Source of the DNA: Methanobacteriota archaeon
Lineage (GTDB): Archaea > Thermoplasmatota > Poseidoniia > Poseidoniales > Poseidoniaceae
DNA: 33,674 nucleotides
Assembly (NCBI GenBank): GCA_018645535.1
Contig: JABGWN010000038.1
Coordinates: forward strand, 1-33,674
Direction: 5' to 3'
Shown: piece by piece, positions 25,224 to 33,674 of the stretch
Layout of the letters: each line of letters opens with the position of its first letter
Numbering within the stretch: the stretch's first letter is position 1
Made by a program: the position numbers and the translations under genes
Notes under the pieces: model-generated
What the model saw: the letters and a program-made list of their open reading frames with translations, nothing else
The model's database searches: none
What the model was told of the DNA's origin: nothing

Positions 25224-27066
25224 AGTAACGTCTGGAATCACTCGATTCATCGATGACATCGAGTTGAAGTGTTGAGGTTGCTCCTTCCTGAATAGTTACA
25301 AGGGAAGAAGTACTTGCTGGAAGATAATCCTCGCCTGTTGAAGTCAATGATAGACGAATAGTATGTCCTTCCAAGAGAACAGCATCAAGGGGCATAAATT
25401 CCATCTTCGCATTTATTGTTTCAAAAATCGGAGTCCAAGTTTGAATTTGATCTCCTCCAGCATGGTATCTCATATCCATGATTGCGTGTCCGATATGTAT
25501 GCATGAATTTTCGAAGCAATCCTCGAGTAATGCGTACAACTGTCCCCCAACAGTGGCAGTCGTAACATCGACATGGAGACGTGGTACTCCTGCAATTCGT
25601 ACGGTCTCAGTAAGTGGCTCAGTTTCCCATACAGGACCTGTCGAAGCATCTGGAAGCACTGTCAAGGACCCTCCAATATTAGATAACTCAGCTCCCAAAC
25701 TTCCAATCCATTCTGTCGTATCTGAAGGAGGGTATCGATCTTCAAGCCTCCATTCACCTAGGTTATCTTGTATCTCTATGTATTGACCAGGTTGTTCACC
25801 ACGATTTTGGAGATAGTATTCGAACCACTCATAGAGATCTTGCATCCAATCATATCGAATCATTTCAGGAAAAGCCTCGCCTCCGCGACCACCCATGTCA
25901 CTACGATCATCAAGTTGAATGGGACGATCTGGGTAATCATGGTCCCATTGACCGAATAGGCCCTTGGCTTCAATTCCTGCATCAATTAGCGAGTTCATCG
26001 TTGGAACCGCCATGTGCGGATCGACGTTCCAATCATGCATTCCTTGAATGAGATAAACTGAACCTTGATAATTCTCCAATACTCTGTCTAAGAAGTATCG
26101 TTCTGCCCAGTAGTCTCCAAATTGTTCAGAACCCAAGAGATAAGCACTCATTCCGGTACCGGGGCCGATGAGGTAATCTGGACATATGTTCTGATAATCT
26201 TCTTCATCTCCATCTAAACCATATGAACCATAAACACCGTTGTGCATAATGGGGGCGCGTGCTTCTGCGCTACCGTTCCTCCACATCAATTCCTTAACGC
26301 CGATAAGTCCTGAAATAGGTACAATCGTTTTCAGATAATCATGTTCTGCCCCAAACATAGCGGCTTGCCATGGAGTTGAGCCATCATAGGATTTACCAAT
26401 CAGGCCTACGTTGCCATTGCTCCAATTTTGCTCACCAAGCCAGCGAACAGCGGCATCATTTCCTAATTGTTCAGCAGTTCCCATAAGATCCATACAATGG
26501 TTCGAACGACCTGTACCTGCAACCGATACTTGTGCGAATGCATATCCATGAGGTAACATTTGTTCAACCATCATCGTTCCGAGCCAACTTCCAGGAACTT
26601 CAATAGTTGGAGTTTCAACAGATGGTTCTTGGAAATATGGTCCGAATTCCGCTATAACTGGAACAGTAATTCCGTCTGGTACATTTGGTCTCCATACAGC
26701 TAAACTAATCAATCCGTTTGGTGCAGCACCACCTTCTTCTAGGGGGAGGATATATTCAACAAAGTGATGCGTAGAATTCCATTCGTTTGGAGTTTCAAGA
26801 ATTTCATAAGGGCCAACCTCCAAAATATATCCAAAGTCTGTATCAACTGTATAGTCTTCGAGATAACGTTCCCAAATTGGAACATTCCCTTGTTCAGATG
26901 AACGATCTTGGACTACATTAACAAATGAATCGCCGAATAATGCAGATACGAATAGGAATACGAGACAAACAGCGATTGTGCTACCTAAAACAGCATTAAA
27001 TGATTGATTATCAGCCCTTTGGACCTTCGAGAAGTCCAATTTCTCATCATCACCATTAACGGTCAT
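25180..27066 (-). CDS. Membrane-anchored S15 family X-Pro dipeptidyl-peptidase/CocE-type hydrolase
   Basis: The 628-residue protein has a short cytoplasmic leader, one transmembrane anchor (about 24-46) and a large extracytoplasmic catalytic region. The serine nucleophile lies in LIGKSYDGS (S226). The catalytic Asp is probably D345 in GMHDWNVDP, and the His H376 in QWDHDYP. A C-terminal beta-sandwich (PepX_C, about 440-628, including RLHVDVTTATVGGQLYALL and RLSLTSTGE) completes the family architecture. S15 members cleave X-Pro dipeptides or acyl esters such as cocaine; with OPT import and Hut genes nearby, a peptidase is the likelier role, but substrate is not proven. It is divergent from hutU across only 48 bases. 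The 44-base overlap with the MFS gene is at its 3' end. Confidence 0.87.
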   Translation of the reverse strand: MTVNGDDEKLDFSKVQRADNQSFNAVLGSTIAVCLVFLFVSALFGDSFVNVVQDRSSEQGNVPIWERYLEDYTVDTDFGYILEVGPYEILETPNEWNSTHHFVEYILPLEEGGAAPNGLISLAVWRPNVPDGITVPVIAEFGPYFQEPSVETPTIEVPGSWLGTMMVEQMLPHGYAFAQVSVAGTGRSNHCMDLMGTAEQLGNDAAVRWLGEQNWSNGNVGLIGKSYDGSTPWQAAMFGAEHDYLKTIVPISGLIGVKELMWRNGSAEARAPIMHNGVYGSYGLDGDEEDYQNICPDYLIGPGTGMSAYLLGSEQFGDYWAERYFLDRVLENYQGSVYLIQGMHDWNVDPHMAVPTMNSLIDAGIEAKGLFGQWDHDYPDRPIQLDDRSDMGGRGGEAFPEMIRYDWMQDLYEWFEYYLQNRGEQPGQYIEIQDNLGEWRLEDRYPPSDTTEWIGSLGAELSNIGGSLTVLPDASTGPVWETEPLTETVRIAGVPRLHVDVTTATVGGQLYALLEDCFENSCIHIGHAIMDMRYHAGGDQIQTWTPIFETINAKMEFMPLDAVLLEGHTIRLSLTSTGEDYLPASTSSLVTIQEGATSTLQLDVIDESSDSRRYFTPPECLHEVCLGS

Positions 27067-27114
27067 TGGTTAGCCATCGCAGCCCTATTATTGAATCCGT
27101 CGAAGTATTGAGTT

Positions 27115-29178
27115 GTGAACAATCCTCAAAGGCCATCAATCCTACGCACACCTATGGATGAAGTGGGACGAATCGCAATGATACGTGCTGGATTACCTTC
27201 TCAGTTGCCAAAGCATCCGGGATTAGATGCTTCAGTAGACCATGCGCCTATTCGTAAACAAGTTCTTTCTCCTCAAGAAGAAAGGTTAGCCATAGAAAAT
27301 GCCCTTCGATATTTTCCAGAATCCGCACACAGTACACTCGGCCCGGAATTTCTTGAAGAATTACGGACTTATGGTCGCATTTACATGTATCGTTTCCGCC
27401 CAGATTGTGTGATTAGAGCGCTCCCTATTGACCAATATCAAGCCAATTCAATACAAGCAGCGGGTATTATGTTAATGATCGACAATAATCTTGATCCTTT
27501 GATTGCCCAATTCCCTAATGAACTGATTACATATGGTGGGAATGGCGCAGTATTTCAGAACTGGGCTCAATATTTACTGGTCATGAATTACCTTTCACAA
27601 ATGACTGATGAACAAACACTCGTCATCTATTCTGGCCATCCTCTCGGATTATTCCCTTCGAATAAAAGAGCTCCCCGCGTTGTTGTGACGAATGGTATGA
27701 TGATTCCGAATTACTCATCAGTAGACCACTACGAGCGATTAAACGCAATGGGTGTGACTCAATACGGTCAAATGACCGCTGGCTCGTACATGTATATCGG
27801 TCCCCAAGGTATCGTTCACGGTACAACAATTACGTTGATGAATGCGGCAAGAATGAAATTTGGTATTGCCGCAAATGGTAATCTGGGAGGATTATGTTTC
27901 GTTACCTCTGGATTAGGTGGAATGTCAGGGGCTCAAGCCAAGGCAGCAGTTATTGCAGGAGTGTCATGTATCGTAGCAGAATCAAACGCTATCGCCGCAA
28001 GAAAGCGTCATTCACAAGGGTGGGTTGAACAGATCTCAGAAGATGTTGACGAAGCGATCGATTTGATGCTTGAATCTGCAAACCAAAAGGTTGGCACATC
28101 TATTGGCTTCATTGGCAACATTGTCGAATTATGGGAACGCTTGGTTGAACGAGACGTCATGGTGCATTTGGGGAGCGACCAAACATCCCTGCACAATCCC
28201 TACCAGGGGGGATATTATCCTGCTAATTTATCCTTCGAAGAATCACAAGAACTCATGCATACTAGTCCTGATGAATTTAGATCTGCAGTACAATCAACTT
28301 TGCAAAGACATGTACTTGCAATAAATTCCATGTCTGAAAGAGGTATGTTCTTCTGGGATTATGGTAATGCATTCTTACTTGAAGCGGGGCGTGCAAAAGC
28401 AGATATTTTTAACAAACTCGGAGAATACAAATATCCATCTTACGTTGAAGATATCATGGGCCCATTGTGCTTTGACCGTGGATTTGGACCTTTCCGCTGG
28501 GTTTGTTCATCTGGATTAGCGATTGATTTGCAAGTTACAGATCAAATCGCCTCTGAAACGCTTTCAGAATTGTATGATGTAGAAACAGATGAAGATGTCA
28601 AACAACAAATACGGGATAATCTAAAATGGATTAGAGAAGCAGATTCTCATAAGTTAGTCGTTGGATCACAAGCCCGTATTCTCTACGCAGATGAACGCGG
28701 AAGAAATGCAATTGCAACTAGGTTCAACGAAGCAATTGCTGAAGGACGCATATCTGCTCCTGTAATTCTTGGAAGAGATCATCATGATGTTAGTGGAACC
28801 GATTCTCCATACAGGGAAACTGCGAATATCAGAGATGGTTCAAAATGGACAGCAGATATGGCTGTTCAGAATTTCATCGGAGATGCGATTCGAGGAGCTA
28901 CATGGGTTAGTTTACACAACGGCGGCGGCGTAGGTTGGGGCGAAGTCATGAATGGTGGTTTTGGGATGGTCATCGATGGCTCAGAGGACTCTAAAACAAA
29001 ACTTCAATCAATGCTTCATTGGGATGTAAACAATGGTGTTGCTCGCAGAGCATGGGCTCGAAATTCAGGTGCTGTATCTTCAATAAAAGAAGCAATGAAA
29101 ACGAATGCATCTCTCAAAGTTACGTTACCTAACTCTGTGGATAAAAATCTTCTTCAAGATATTTTCAAAGGTGAATAA
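27115..29178 (+). CDS. hutU: Urocanate hydratase (urocanase), long form
   Basis: HutU converts urocanate to 4-imidazolone-5-propionate using tightly bound NAD+. The 687-residue protein is of the long type (about 670 residues, like animal UROC1) rather than the common bacterial type of about 560. It shows ITYGGNGAVFQNWAQY, YSGHPLGLFPS, NGMMIPNYSS, TAGSYMYIGPQGIVHGT, VTSGLGGMSGAQ, GFGPFRWVCSSG (with C464), RDHHDVSGTDSPYRET and HNGGGVGWGEV. The start is a GTG at 27115. The stop is followed after one base by the hutH ATG, so the two are a coupled operon. The upstream gap to the S15 peptidase gene is 48 bases and must hold both promoters. The next enzyme, imidazolonepropionase (HutI), is not in the window. 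Confidence 0.95.
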   Translation: MNNPQRPSILRTPMDEVGRIAMIRAGLPSQLPKHPGLDASVDHAPIRKQVLSPQEERLAIENALRYFPESAHSTLGPEFLEELRTYGRIYMYRFRPDCVIRALPIDQYQANSIQAAGIMLMIDNNLDPLIAQFPNELITYGGNGAVFQNWAQYLLVMNYLSQMTDEQTLVIYSGHPLGLFPSNKRAPRVVVTNGMMIPNYSSVDHYERLNAMGVTQYGQMTAGSYMYIGPQGIVHGTTITLMNAARMKFGIAANGNLGGLCFVTSGLGGMSGAQAKAAVIAGVSCIVAESNAIAARKRHSQGWVEQISEDVDEAIDLMLESANQKVGTSIGFIGNIVELWERLVERDVMVHLGSDQTSLHNPYQGGYYPANLSFEESQELMHTSPDEFRSAVQSTLQRHVLAINSMSERGMFFWDYGNAFLLEAGRAKADIFNKLGEYKYPSYVEDIMGPLCFDRGFGPFRWVCSSGLAIDLQVTDQIASETLSELYDVETDEDVKQQIRDNLKWIREADSHKLVVGSQARILYADERGRNAIATRFNEAIAEGRISAPVILGRDHHDVSGTDSPYRETANIRDGSKWTADMAVQNFIGDAIRGATWVSLHNGGGVGWGEVMNGGFGMVIDGSEDSKTKLQSMLHWDVNNGVARRAWARNSGAVSSIKEAMKTNASLKVTLPNSVDKNLLQDIFKGE

Positions 29179-29179
29179 A

Positions 29180-30754
29180 ATGATTAAACGAACGATTACT
29201 CTTGATGGAACAACTTTGACTTCATCTGAAGTTTTCGAAGTAGCCACAAATTTTTCTCTTGTGAAAATAGCGGAAGAATCAATGATTCGTGTAAGAAGTG
29301 CACGTTCTGTTGTCGATCGTATATTGCAGGAAGATGAGGTTGTCTACGGAATAAATACTGGTTTTGGTTCCTTGGTCAATACCCAAATCAATTCAGCAGA
29401 GCTAGAAACGCTCCAATTAAATTTGGTACGATCCCATGCGACTGGGTTAGGGGATTTGATGTCCGTAGAAGAGGTCCGTGCAATGATGTGTGTACGAATT
29501 AATTCGCTTGTAAAAGGAAATTCAGGATGCCACCCCGACGTAATTAACCAACTCGTAACATTTCTCAATATGGGAATACATCCAGTAGTACCTCGCATTG
29601 GAAGTTTAGGAGCTAGTGGTGATTTAGCACCTCTCTCCCATTTGGCTTTAGGATTGATTGGCGAAGGCTCAGTTTTGTTTAATGATGAGACACGGAATGC
29701 AAAAGATGTACTCATAGAATGCGAATTACTCCCACTGACATTACGTGCTAAAGATGGTCTTTCCTTGATTAATGGAACCAGTCAAATGACAGGATTCCTT
29801 TGTATTGCGCTAGAACAACTCAAGAACCTTCTCACATATTCTGATCTCGTTGCATGTATGTCGATCGATGCAACCGAGTCTACTCTTACCCCAATGGATG
29901 AGAGAGTACATCGAGCACGCCCTCATCCTGGCCAGATATTTGTTTCAAATAGAATACGCACGATTCTATCGGATTCATCAATTCTTACAACACATAAAAA
30001 TTGCAATCGAGTACAAGATCCGTATTCATTTCGTTGCATTCCACAAGTACATGGAGCAGTTTCCGAGACACTGCAACGTTTGAACGATGTAGTTCATACG
30101 GAATTAAATTCTGCAACGGATAATCCACTCATTTTCCCAGACATATCTAATCCCGGACGGCATGAAATAGTTTCACAAGGGAATTTCCATGGGGAGATTT
30201 TAGCATTAACAGCAGATGCAATGTCCTTGTCTTTGTTTGAAATCGCATCCATAAGCGAAAGGAGAATTGACCAGATGCTCGATCCTAATCGCTTGGCAAT
30301 CAAACCTTTTTTGGCAGAAGATGCAGGACTGGAATCAGGATTGATGATTGTCCAGTATTCCGCTGGTGCCTCGCTTGGTGAATTACACGGTCATGCTTCA
30401 CCGCGGACATCATTTTCCACAACAACATCTGCAGGGCAAGAAGATCACGTTAGTATGGGCTCAACTGCATGTTGGAATTTGCTTCAAGCAGTCCGTCGAG
30501 CCTCAGAAGTAGTAGCATGCGAACTCTTTGTAGCCAGGAGAGGTTTACATTTCATACACAATAAGTCATCAAAACAAATTGAAATTTTAGTTCGTTGTAT
30601 TGATACGATTGTTATCGATGATATATCTGATAGAACAACAAGTTCTGAATTAAGGGACATTGCTACGAAATTGATTCAATCGGCGTGGCTCTCTTTAATC
30701 GAGGCTGAGTCCAGCCGCATACCAAAATTAATCCAAGAAGTATCTCTGTTCTAA
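29180..30754 (+). CDS. hutH: Histidine ammonia-lyase
   Basis: HutH removes ammonia from L-histidine to give urocanate. The 524-residue protein is of normal length and has YGINTGFGSL (52-61), the MIO-forming Ala-Ser-Gly at A145-S146-G147 in GSLGASGDLAPLSHLALG, NGTSQM, QDPYSFRCIPQVHGA, SATDNPLIF and SQGNFHGE. The ATG at 29180 is the true start; the open frame extends back to 29105 inside hutU with sequence unlike the family. One base separates it from the hutU stop, and GGTGA precedes it, so translation is probably coupled. The last 27 bases overlap the end of the opposing DUF835-like gene. Phenylalanine or tyrosine ammonia-lyase are related, but the hutU neighbour fixes the call. Confidence 0.96.
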   Translation: MIKRTITLDGTTLTSSEVFEVATNFSLVKIAEESMIRVRSARSVVDRILQEDEVVYGINTGFGSLVNTQINSAELETLQLNLVRSHATGLGDLMSVEEVRAMMCVRINSLVKGNSGCHPDVINQLVTFLNMGIHPVVPRIGSLGASGDLAPLSHLALGLIGEGSVLFNDETRNAKDVLIECELLPLTLRAKDGLSLINGTSQMTGFLCIALEQLKNLLTYSDLVACMSIDATESTLTPMDERVHRARPHPGQIFVSNRIRTILSDSSILTTHKNCNRVQDPYSFRCIPQVHGAVSETLQRLNDVVHTELNSATDNPLIFPDISNPGRHEIVSQGNFHGEILALTADAMSLSLFEIASISERRIDQMLDPNRLAIKPFLAEDAGLESGLMIVQYSAGASLGELHGHASPRTSFSTTTSAGQEDHVSMGSTACWNLLQAVRRASEVVACELFVARRGLHFIHNKSSKQIEILVRCIDTIVIDDISDRTTSSELRDIATKLIQSAWLSLIEAESSRIPKLIQEVSLF

Positions 30755-31663
30755 CTCATCCAATCCTGTTAGTTGACGTATTCTAAATTGAGCTACTGAC
30801 CGTTCCTGAGAGTCAGTAACATTTTCGGAAACCCAATTATCGAGTTGCACTGCTCTACGTACTTTCTCTTCGATTAGATTGTAGGCTTGATACATGGAGT
30901 CTGTACTAGAGGCATAAAGAGCAGATTCGATCTCGGAAACATCCAATCCCATTCTACGCCATTGAAGCACTCTTCTTTGAAGTAAGGATTTCGAAAAACC
31001 ATTTTCAGGTAACCGTGTAAGAAATAATAATTTGGGAGTTCCATCGTCGTGTAGTTCAATTTCTAAGTTTTCTGATTTTTGTATTCCGATGAAATCAATA
31101 GGCTCATCTTCTATTGAATCCATTTCATCCTCCCAAACGATGTTTAGAATGGGCGCTTCTCTCGTAATTTGATTTAATTCAATTGAACTGAATGAACTTT
31201 CATTGACGGAGAGATATATACTCCAATAAGTGCGGTGTACGGAATCTGAAAGAGTTCGGATAAAACCGAGTAATGAATCGAAACCATGTAAAGATGAAAG
31301 CCATTCTAATCCCTCTAAGAAAATAGTTCCTTTATGATTAGCCAATCTATTTGAGATCAATGATAGCAATGTGTTGTAACTTGGTGGAATCGTACCTTCA
31401 CCTGCTCGATCCGTAAGCCAATAAGTCTCAATATCAATAATATCTAAACGTTCAATTAGTCTTCGCGGTGGCATTCTTGAGATGAAGACTCTGTGAGACG
31501 TCTCTTCATAATCAATCCTATCGAATGCCGATACAAAATCTTCGGTGGATGATAAAAGGAGTGTATGAATTTGGCCTGCCACAATATCGCCTTGAAACCA
31601 CGAGAACACAAGAGATACATAGGTTTCATCGTTAGAATCTTCGTGAAGGATTATAATCGCCAA
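30728..31663 (-). CDS. DUF835-like protein with C-terminal helical domain
   Basis: The 311-residue protein resembles archaeal DUF835 proteins over residues 1-170. It has TDRAGEGTIPPSYNTLLSLI followed by KGTIFLEGLEWLSSLHGFDSLLGFIRTLSDSV, where the family has a 'dGleYLi..NgF..v..fl..L.d' pattern, and then a Ser/Leu-rich strand similar to its 'l.dp..l...e...L' region. These proteins look like catalytically dead P-loop folds, and their role is unknown. The C-terminal third (about 215-311) is Glu/Leu/Arg-rich and helical, as if mediating interaction. The start is a TTG at 31663 without a clear ribosome-binding site. It is divergent from the EF-hand gene across 28 bases and converges on hutH. Confidence 0.6.
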   Translation of the reverse strand: MAIIILHEDSNDETYVSLVFSWFQGDIVAGQIHTLLLSSTEDFVSAFDRIDYEETSHRVFISRMPPRRLIERLDIIDIETYWLTDRAGEGTIPPSYNTLLSLISNRLANHKGTIFLEGLEWLSSLHGFDSLLGFIRTLSDSVHRTYWSIYLSVNESSFSSIELNQITREAPILNIVWEDEMDSIEDEPIDFIGIQKSENLEIELHDDGTPKLLFLTRLPENGFSKSLLQRRVLQWRRMGLDVSEIESALYASSTDSMYQAYNLIEEKVRRAVQLDNWVSENVTDSQERSVAQFRIRQLTGLDELEQRYFLD

Positions 31664-31691
31664 GGTGTTGAGTTAGACCGGTGACGATGGT

Positions 31692-33653
31692 ATGACCGAC
31701 GAAAATGAAGAGATAGCAATGGCAGAATGTGGTTCTTGCCGAGCAGTCGTGCCGATTGATTCAGAGAACTGTCCGGAATGTGGAATTTCATTTTCTGGAG
31801 TTTCTGAAGATGCCTTGGGTGAATGTGGTGCATGTAATGCCCTGGTACCTCTTGATTCCACAAAATGCCCTGAATGCGGCGTAGTTTTCGTAGCAGATGA
31901 CGTCATTGATATCTTGCGCACATGGATGGCAACCAATTCTATGGATGTGAAAACTTTGTTTGGTCGATTTGATACAAACGGAGACGGTCGAATTGATTCA
32001 GATGAATTGAAAGCAGGATTACTCTCACTTAACCTAGCAGATTTACCACCGAGTCAAGTTGATAAATTGGTTGCTGCTATTGATGAGGACGGAGATAGTC
32101 TTGTAGATCTACAAGAACTTCAAACAATTATTGGTGGTGAAGAAGAACATGTTGAGCCAATTACAGATGAATCAATCGAGGAAGAAACCGTTCTTGATTA
32201 TAATGAAAATGTACTTTCGAAAGTAATGAATGCTGCAGAGATTAATGATTCCGATAAAGAAGCCTTCATAGCCTTTGCAAAAGATTACAATTCAGATGAC
32301 AATTTATATCTCAAGAAGGAAGAACTAGAAACAGCTGCTGGCGCATGGAATGCTAGAAATGTAGAGGCGCAAACTGACATCCAATCCCACGAATCTGAAG
32401 AAGTATTAGAAGCCCCAGATGAGGAGTCTGAGGAAGAACTGACTGAAGAAGAGCCATCTGAGGAAGAGCTAGTCGAAGAAGAATCTGATGAAGTCTTTGA
32501 AGAACCAGATGAGCAAACAGAGGAAGAAGAATCTGAGGAAGAAATCATTGATGAAGAATCTGCTGAAGAAGTGGTTACTGAAGATCGCAGCCTAAGCCAA
32601 ATTTACGATGATATCTTAGATTCGATTGATGAACAAGATTTAACACTTTCAAATGCATTTGGTAATATGGATGAAGATGGAGATCGAATGATTACGAGAG
32701 TAGAATTGGGCTCTAAACTAGGCCACTTCCTCGACTATGAATTGTCTGAGTCCGAACTCGATTCTATGATGGATTCAATGGATGAAAACTCAGATGGAAA
32801 CATCGATATGATTGAATTCGTCACCTCTATCGAGAATCATGAAGATTCAATTTCGAGTATTGATGATGAGGAAGCTGAAACCGTCAAAACCTTCCCTACG
32901 AAATGGCATACTCGCTTTATGTCGAAGCAATGGCATGATGTATTCTGGCCATTAATTCACACAGGATTGGTTATAATGATCATTGCGGCTTTAGCAAACG
33001 GATTATTCCCCTTCGTTGATGGTGAAGGCGGCACAGTAGAATTAGAAACTGAGGCTGGAGATGGATGGATGAATGCGGACGGTATCGTCATCGACGAAGG
33101 CCAAGCATACCCTTGTGATTCAACAGTGCAGGTTGGTGAGTGTAAGAACTCATTAACACCACTTGCTGGTGATGCAAGTTCTATGCCAGGTGGATTCTAT
33201 CTTGACGGAATATTCCTCATGCTACTTTCAACCATCGGATTGATTGGAAGTTTGTACACGCATCTCGTTTTAGCACCATCTTGGAGAGCCCGTGTCAAGG
33301 CTATGAAAGAAGTAAGTGAAGATAAGGCAGAAATCCAAGAATCACTCGAAGATGATGATGTAATTGAAGAGTCAGAAAATGAACAAGAAGCAGACGAATC
33401 AGAAATCGAAGACTCAGATGATGTAGAGTCTGAAGGTGAAGAAATGGATGACGGTTTAGATGAAGAAGAATCTAGTTCAAAAAATGAAGAACTTGACATT
33501 GGATCATACGTTGGCGTTGACATTGATGGAGAGGAATATTACGGGACAATCGTAGAATTTGATGATGATGAAGAAACGGTAACAATCGAGGAAGAAGAAT
33601 CTGGTGACGAAATAACAGCTTACCAAGATGAAATGTTTGTTCCAGAGGATTAA
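31692..33653 (+). CDS. Zinc-ribbon/EF-hand/transmembrane protein with acidic linkers and C-terminal beta-barrel-like domain
   Basis: The 653-residue protein is not one I recognise as a named family. Two tandem zinc ribbons (C13/C16/C27/C30 and C45/C48/C59/C62) come first. Two EF-hand loops follow (DTNGDGRIDSDE, 94-105; DEDGDSLVDLQE, 131-142), then a degenerate one near 195, a Glu-rich stretch of about 75 residues, and a second EF pair (DEDGDRMITRVE and DENSDGNIDMIE, near 325-370). Two transmembrane helices (about 417-437 and 500-523) flank an outer loop with two Cys. A second acidic run precedes a C-terminal 50-residue segment (YVGVDIDGEEYYGTIVEFDD) that resembles a Tudor/SH3-like small barrel. 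It probably senses cytoplasmic Ca2+ at the membrane. The ATG start follows GGTGACGAT. It is followed by 21 bases with no recognisable gene. Confidence 0.75.
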   Translation: MTDENEEIAMAECGSCRAVVPIDSENCPECGISFSGVSEDALGECGACNALVPLDSTKCPECGVVFVADDVIDILRTWMATNSMDVKTLFGRFDTNGDGRIDSDELKAGLLSLNLADLPPSQVDKLVAAIDEDGDSLVDLQELQTIIGGEEEHVEPITDESIEEETVLDYNENVLSKVMNAAEINDSDKEAFIAFAKDYNSDDNLYLKKEELETAAGAWNARNVEAQTDIQSHESEEVLEAPDEESEEELTEEEPSEEELVEEESDEVFEEPDEQTEEEESEEEIIDEESAEEVVTEDRSLSQIYDDILDSIDEQDLTLSNAFGNMDEDGDRMITRVELGSKLGHFLDYELSESELDSMMDSMDENSDGNIDMIEFVTSIENHEDSISSIDDEEAETVKTFPTKWHTRFMSKQWHDVFWPLIHTGLVIMIIAALANGLFPFVDGEGGTVELETEAGDGWMNADGIVIDEGQAYPCDSTVQVGECKNSLTPLAGDASSMPGGFYLDGIFLMLLSTIGLIGSLYTHLVLAPSWRARVKAMKEVSEDKAEIQESLEDDDVIEESENEQEADESEIEDSDDVESEGEEMDDGLDEEESSSKNEELDIGSYVGVDIDGEEYYGTIVEFDDDEETVTIEEEESGDEITAYQDEMFVPED

Positions 33654-33674
33654 GTTTGACCGATCTATTACAGA

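Noticed and set aside
32285..33523. Leftward Ser-rich frames in the EF-hand gene
   Set aside because: They are antisense shadows of Glu/Asp-rich codons; poly-Ser is the expected by-product.
33654..33674. Possible start of another gene (TTG at 33656)
   Set aside because: Only six codons are visible, so nothing supports a call.

Overview
The window looks like chromosomal DNA from an uncultured marine euryarchaeon, most likely a Marine Group II archaeon (Candidatus Poseidoniales). The archaeal signal comes from a PriS primase subunit, a PAN-type proteasomal ATPase ending in Leu-Tyr-Gly, an MBF1-type zinc-ribbon/HTH protein, a Tsr3 rRNA-modifying enzyme and a methionyl-tRNA synthetase with a fused tRNA-binding domain. 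The DNA is AT-rich, genes are tightly packed, and GTG and TTG starts are common. Secreted or membrane proteins with Asp-rich calcium loops and acidic tails fit this group, but the lineage is inferred from gene content, not from a marker-gene tree. I found no rRNA, tRNA, CRISPR array, insertion sequence or prophage.

Layout. 1-3.2 kb: the 5' end of an OPT-family oligopeptide transporter, divergent from a Ca2+/Mn2+-type P-type ATPase. 3.2-8.4 kb: futalosine-pathway menaquinone genes mqnE-mqnA and then mqnD, separated by an opposing gene for a secreted beta-propeller-like protein with a membrane anchor and charged tail. 8.4-12.4 kb: a half-length deoxyhypusine hydroxylase homologue, a 68-residue zinc protein, priS, a Pro-rich coiled-coil protein, and an RDD-like membrane protein with a histone-tail-like Lys/Ala N-terminus. 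12.4-14.4 kb: a membrane-anchored alpha/beta hydrolase converging on a CNNM/CorC-type protein. 14.5-19.7 kb: metG, then leftward genes for formiminotetrahydrofolate cyclodeaminase, glutamate formiminotransferase and PAN. 19.8-25.2 kb: MBF1, Tsr3, FdhD, an FdhF/YdeP-type molybdopterin oxidoreductase and an MFS exporter. 25.2-31.7 kb: a membrane-anchored S15-family peptidase divergent from hutU-hutH, and a DUF835-like gene. 31.7-33.7 kb: a zinc-ribbon/EF-hand/transmembrane fusion protein.

Functional themes. (i) Peptide and amino-acid scavenging: OPT uptake, the S15 peptidase, and histidine degradation by HutH, HutU and the two formimino-folate enzymes; imidazolonepropionase (HutI) is not in the window. 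(ii) Menaquinone synthesis from chorismate by MqnA, MqnE and MqnD; MqnB and MqnC are not here. (iii) Calcium handling: an SPCA/PMR1-like pump, an EF-hand membrane protein and a calcium-loop surface protein. (iv) Archaeal information processing and proteolysis. All five convergent gene pairs abut or overlap, so the genome is very compact. The strongest novelty candidate is the 155-residue half-size deoxyhypusine hydroxylase homologue, because a hydroxylase for archaeal aIF5A hypusine is generally unknown.
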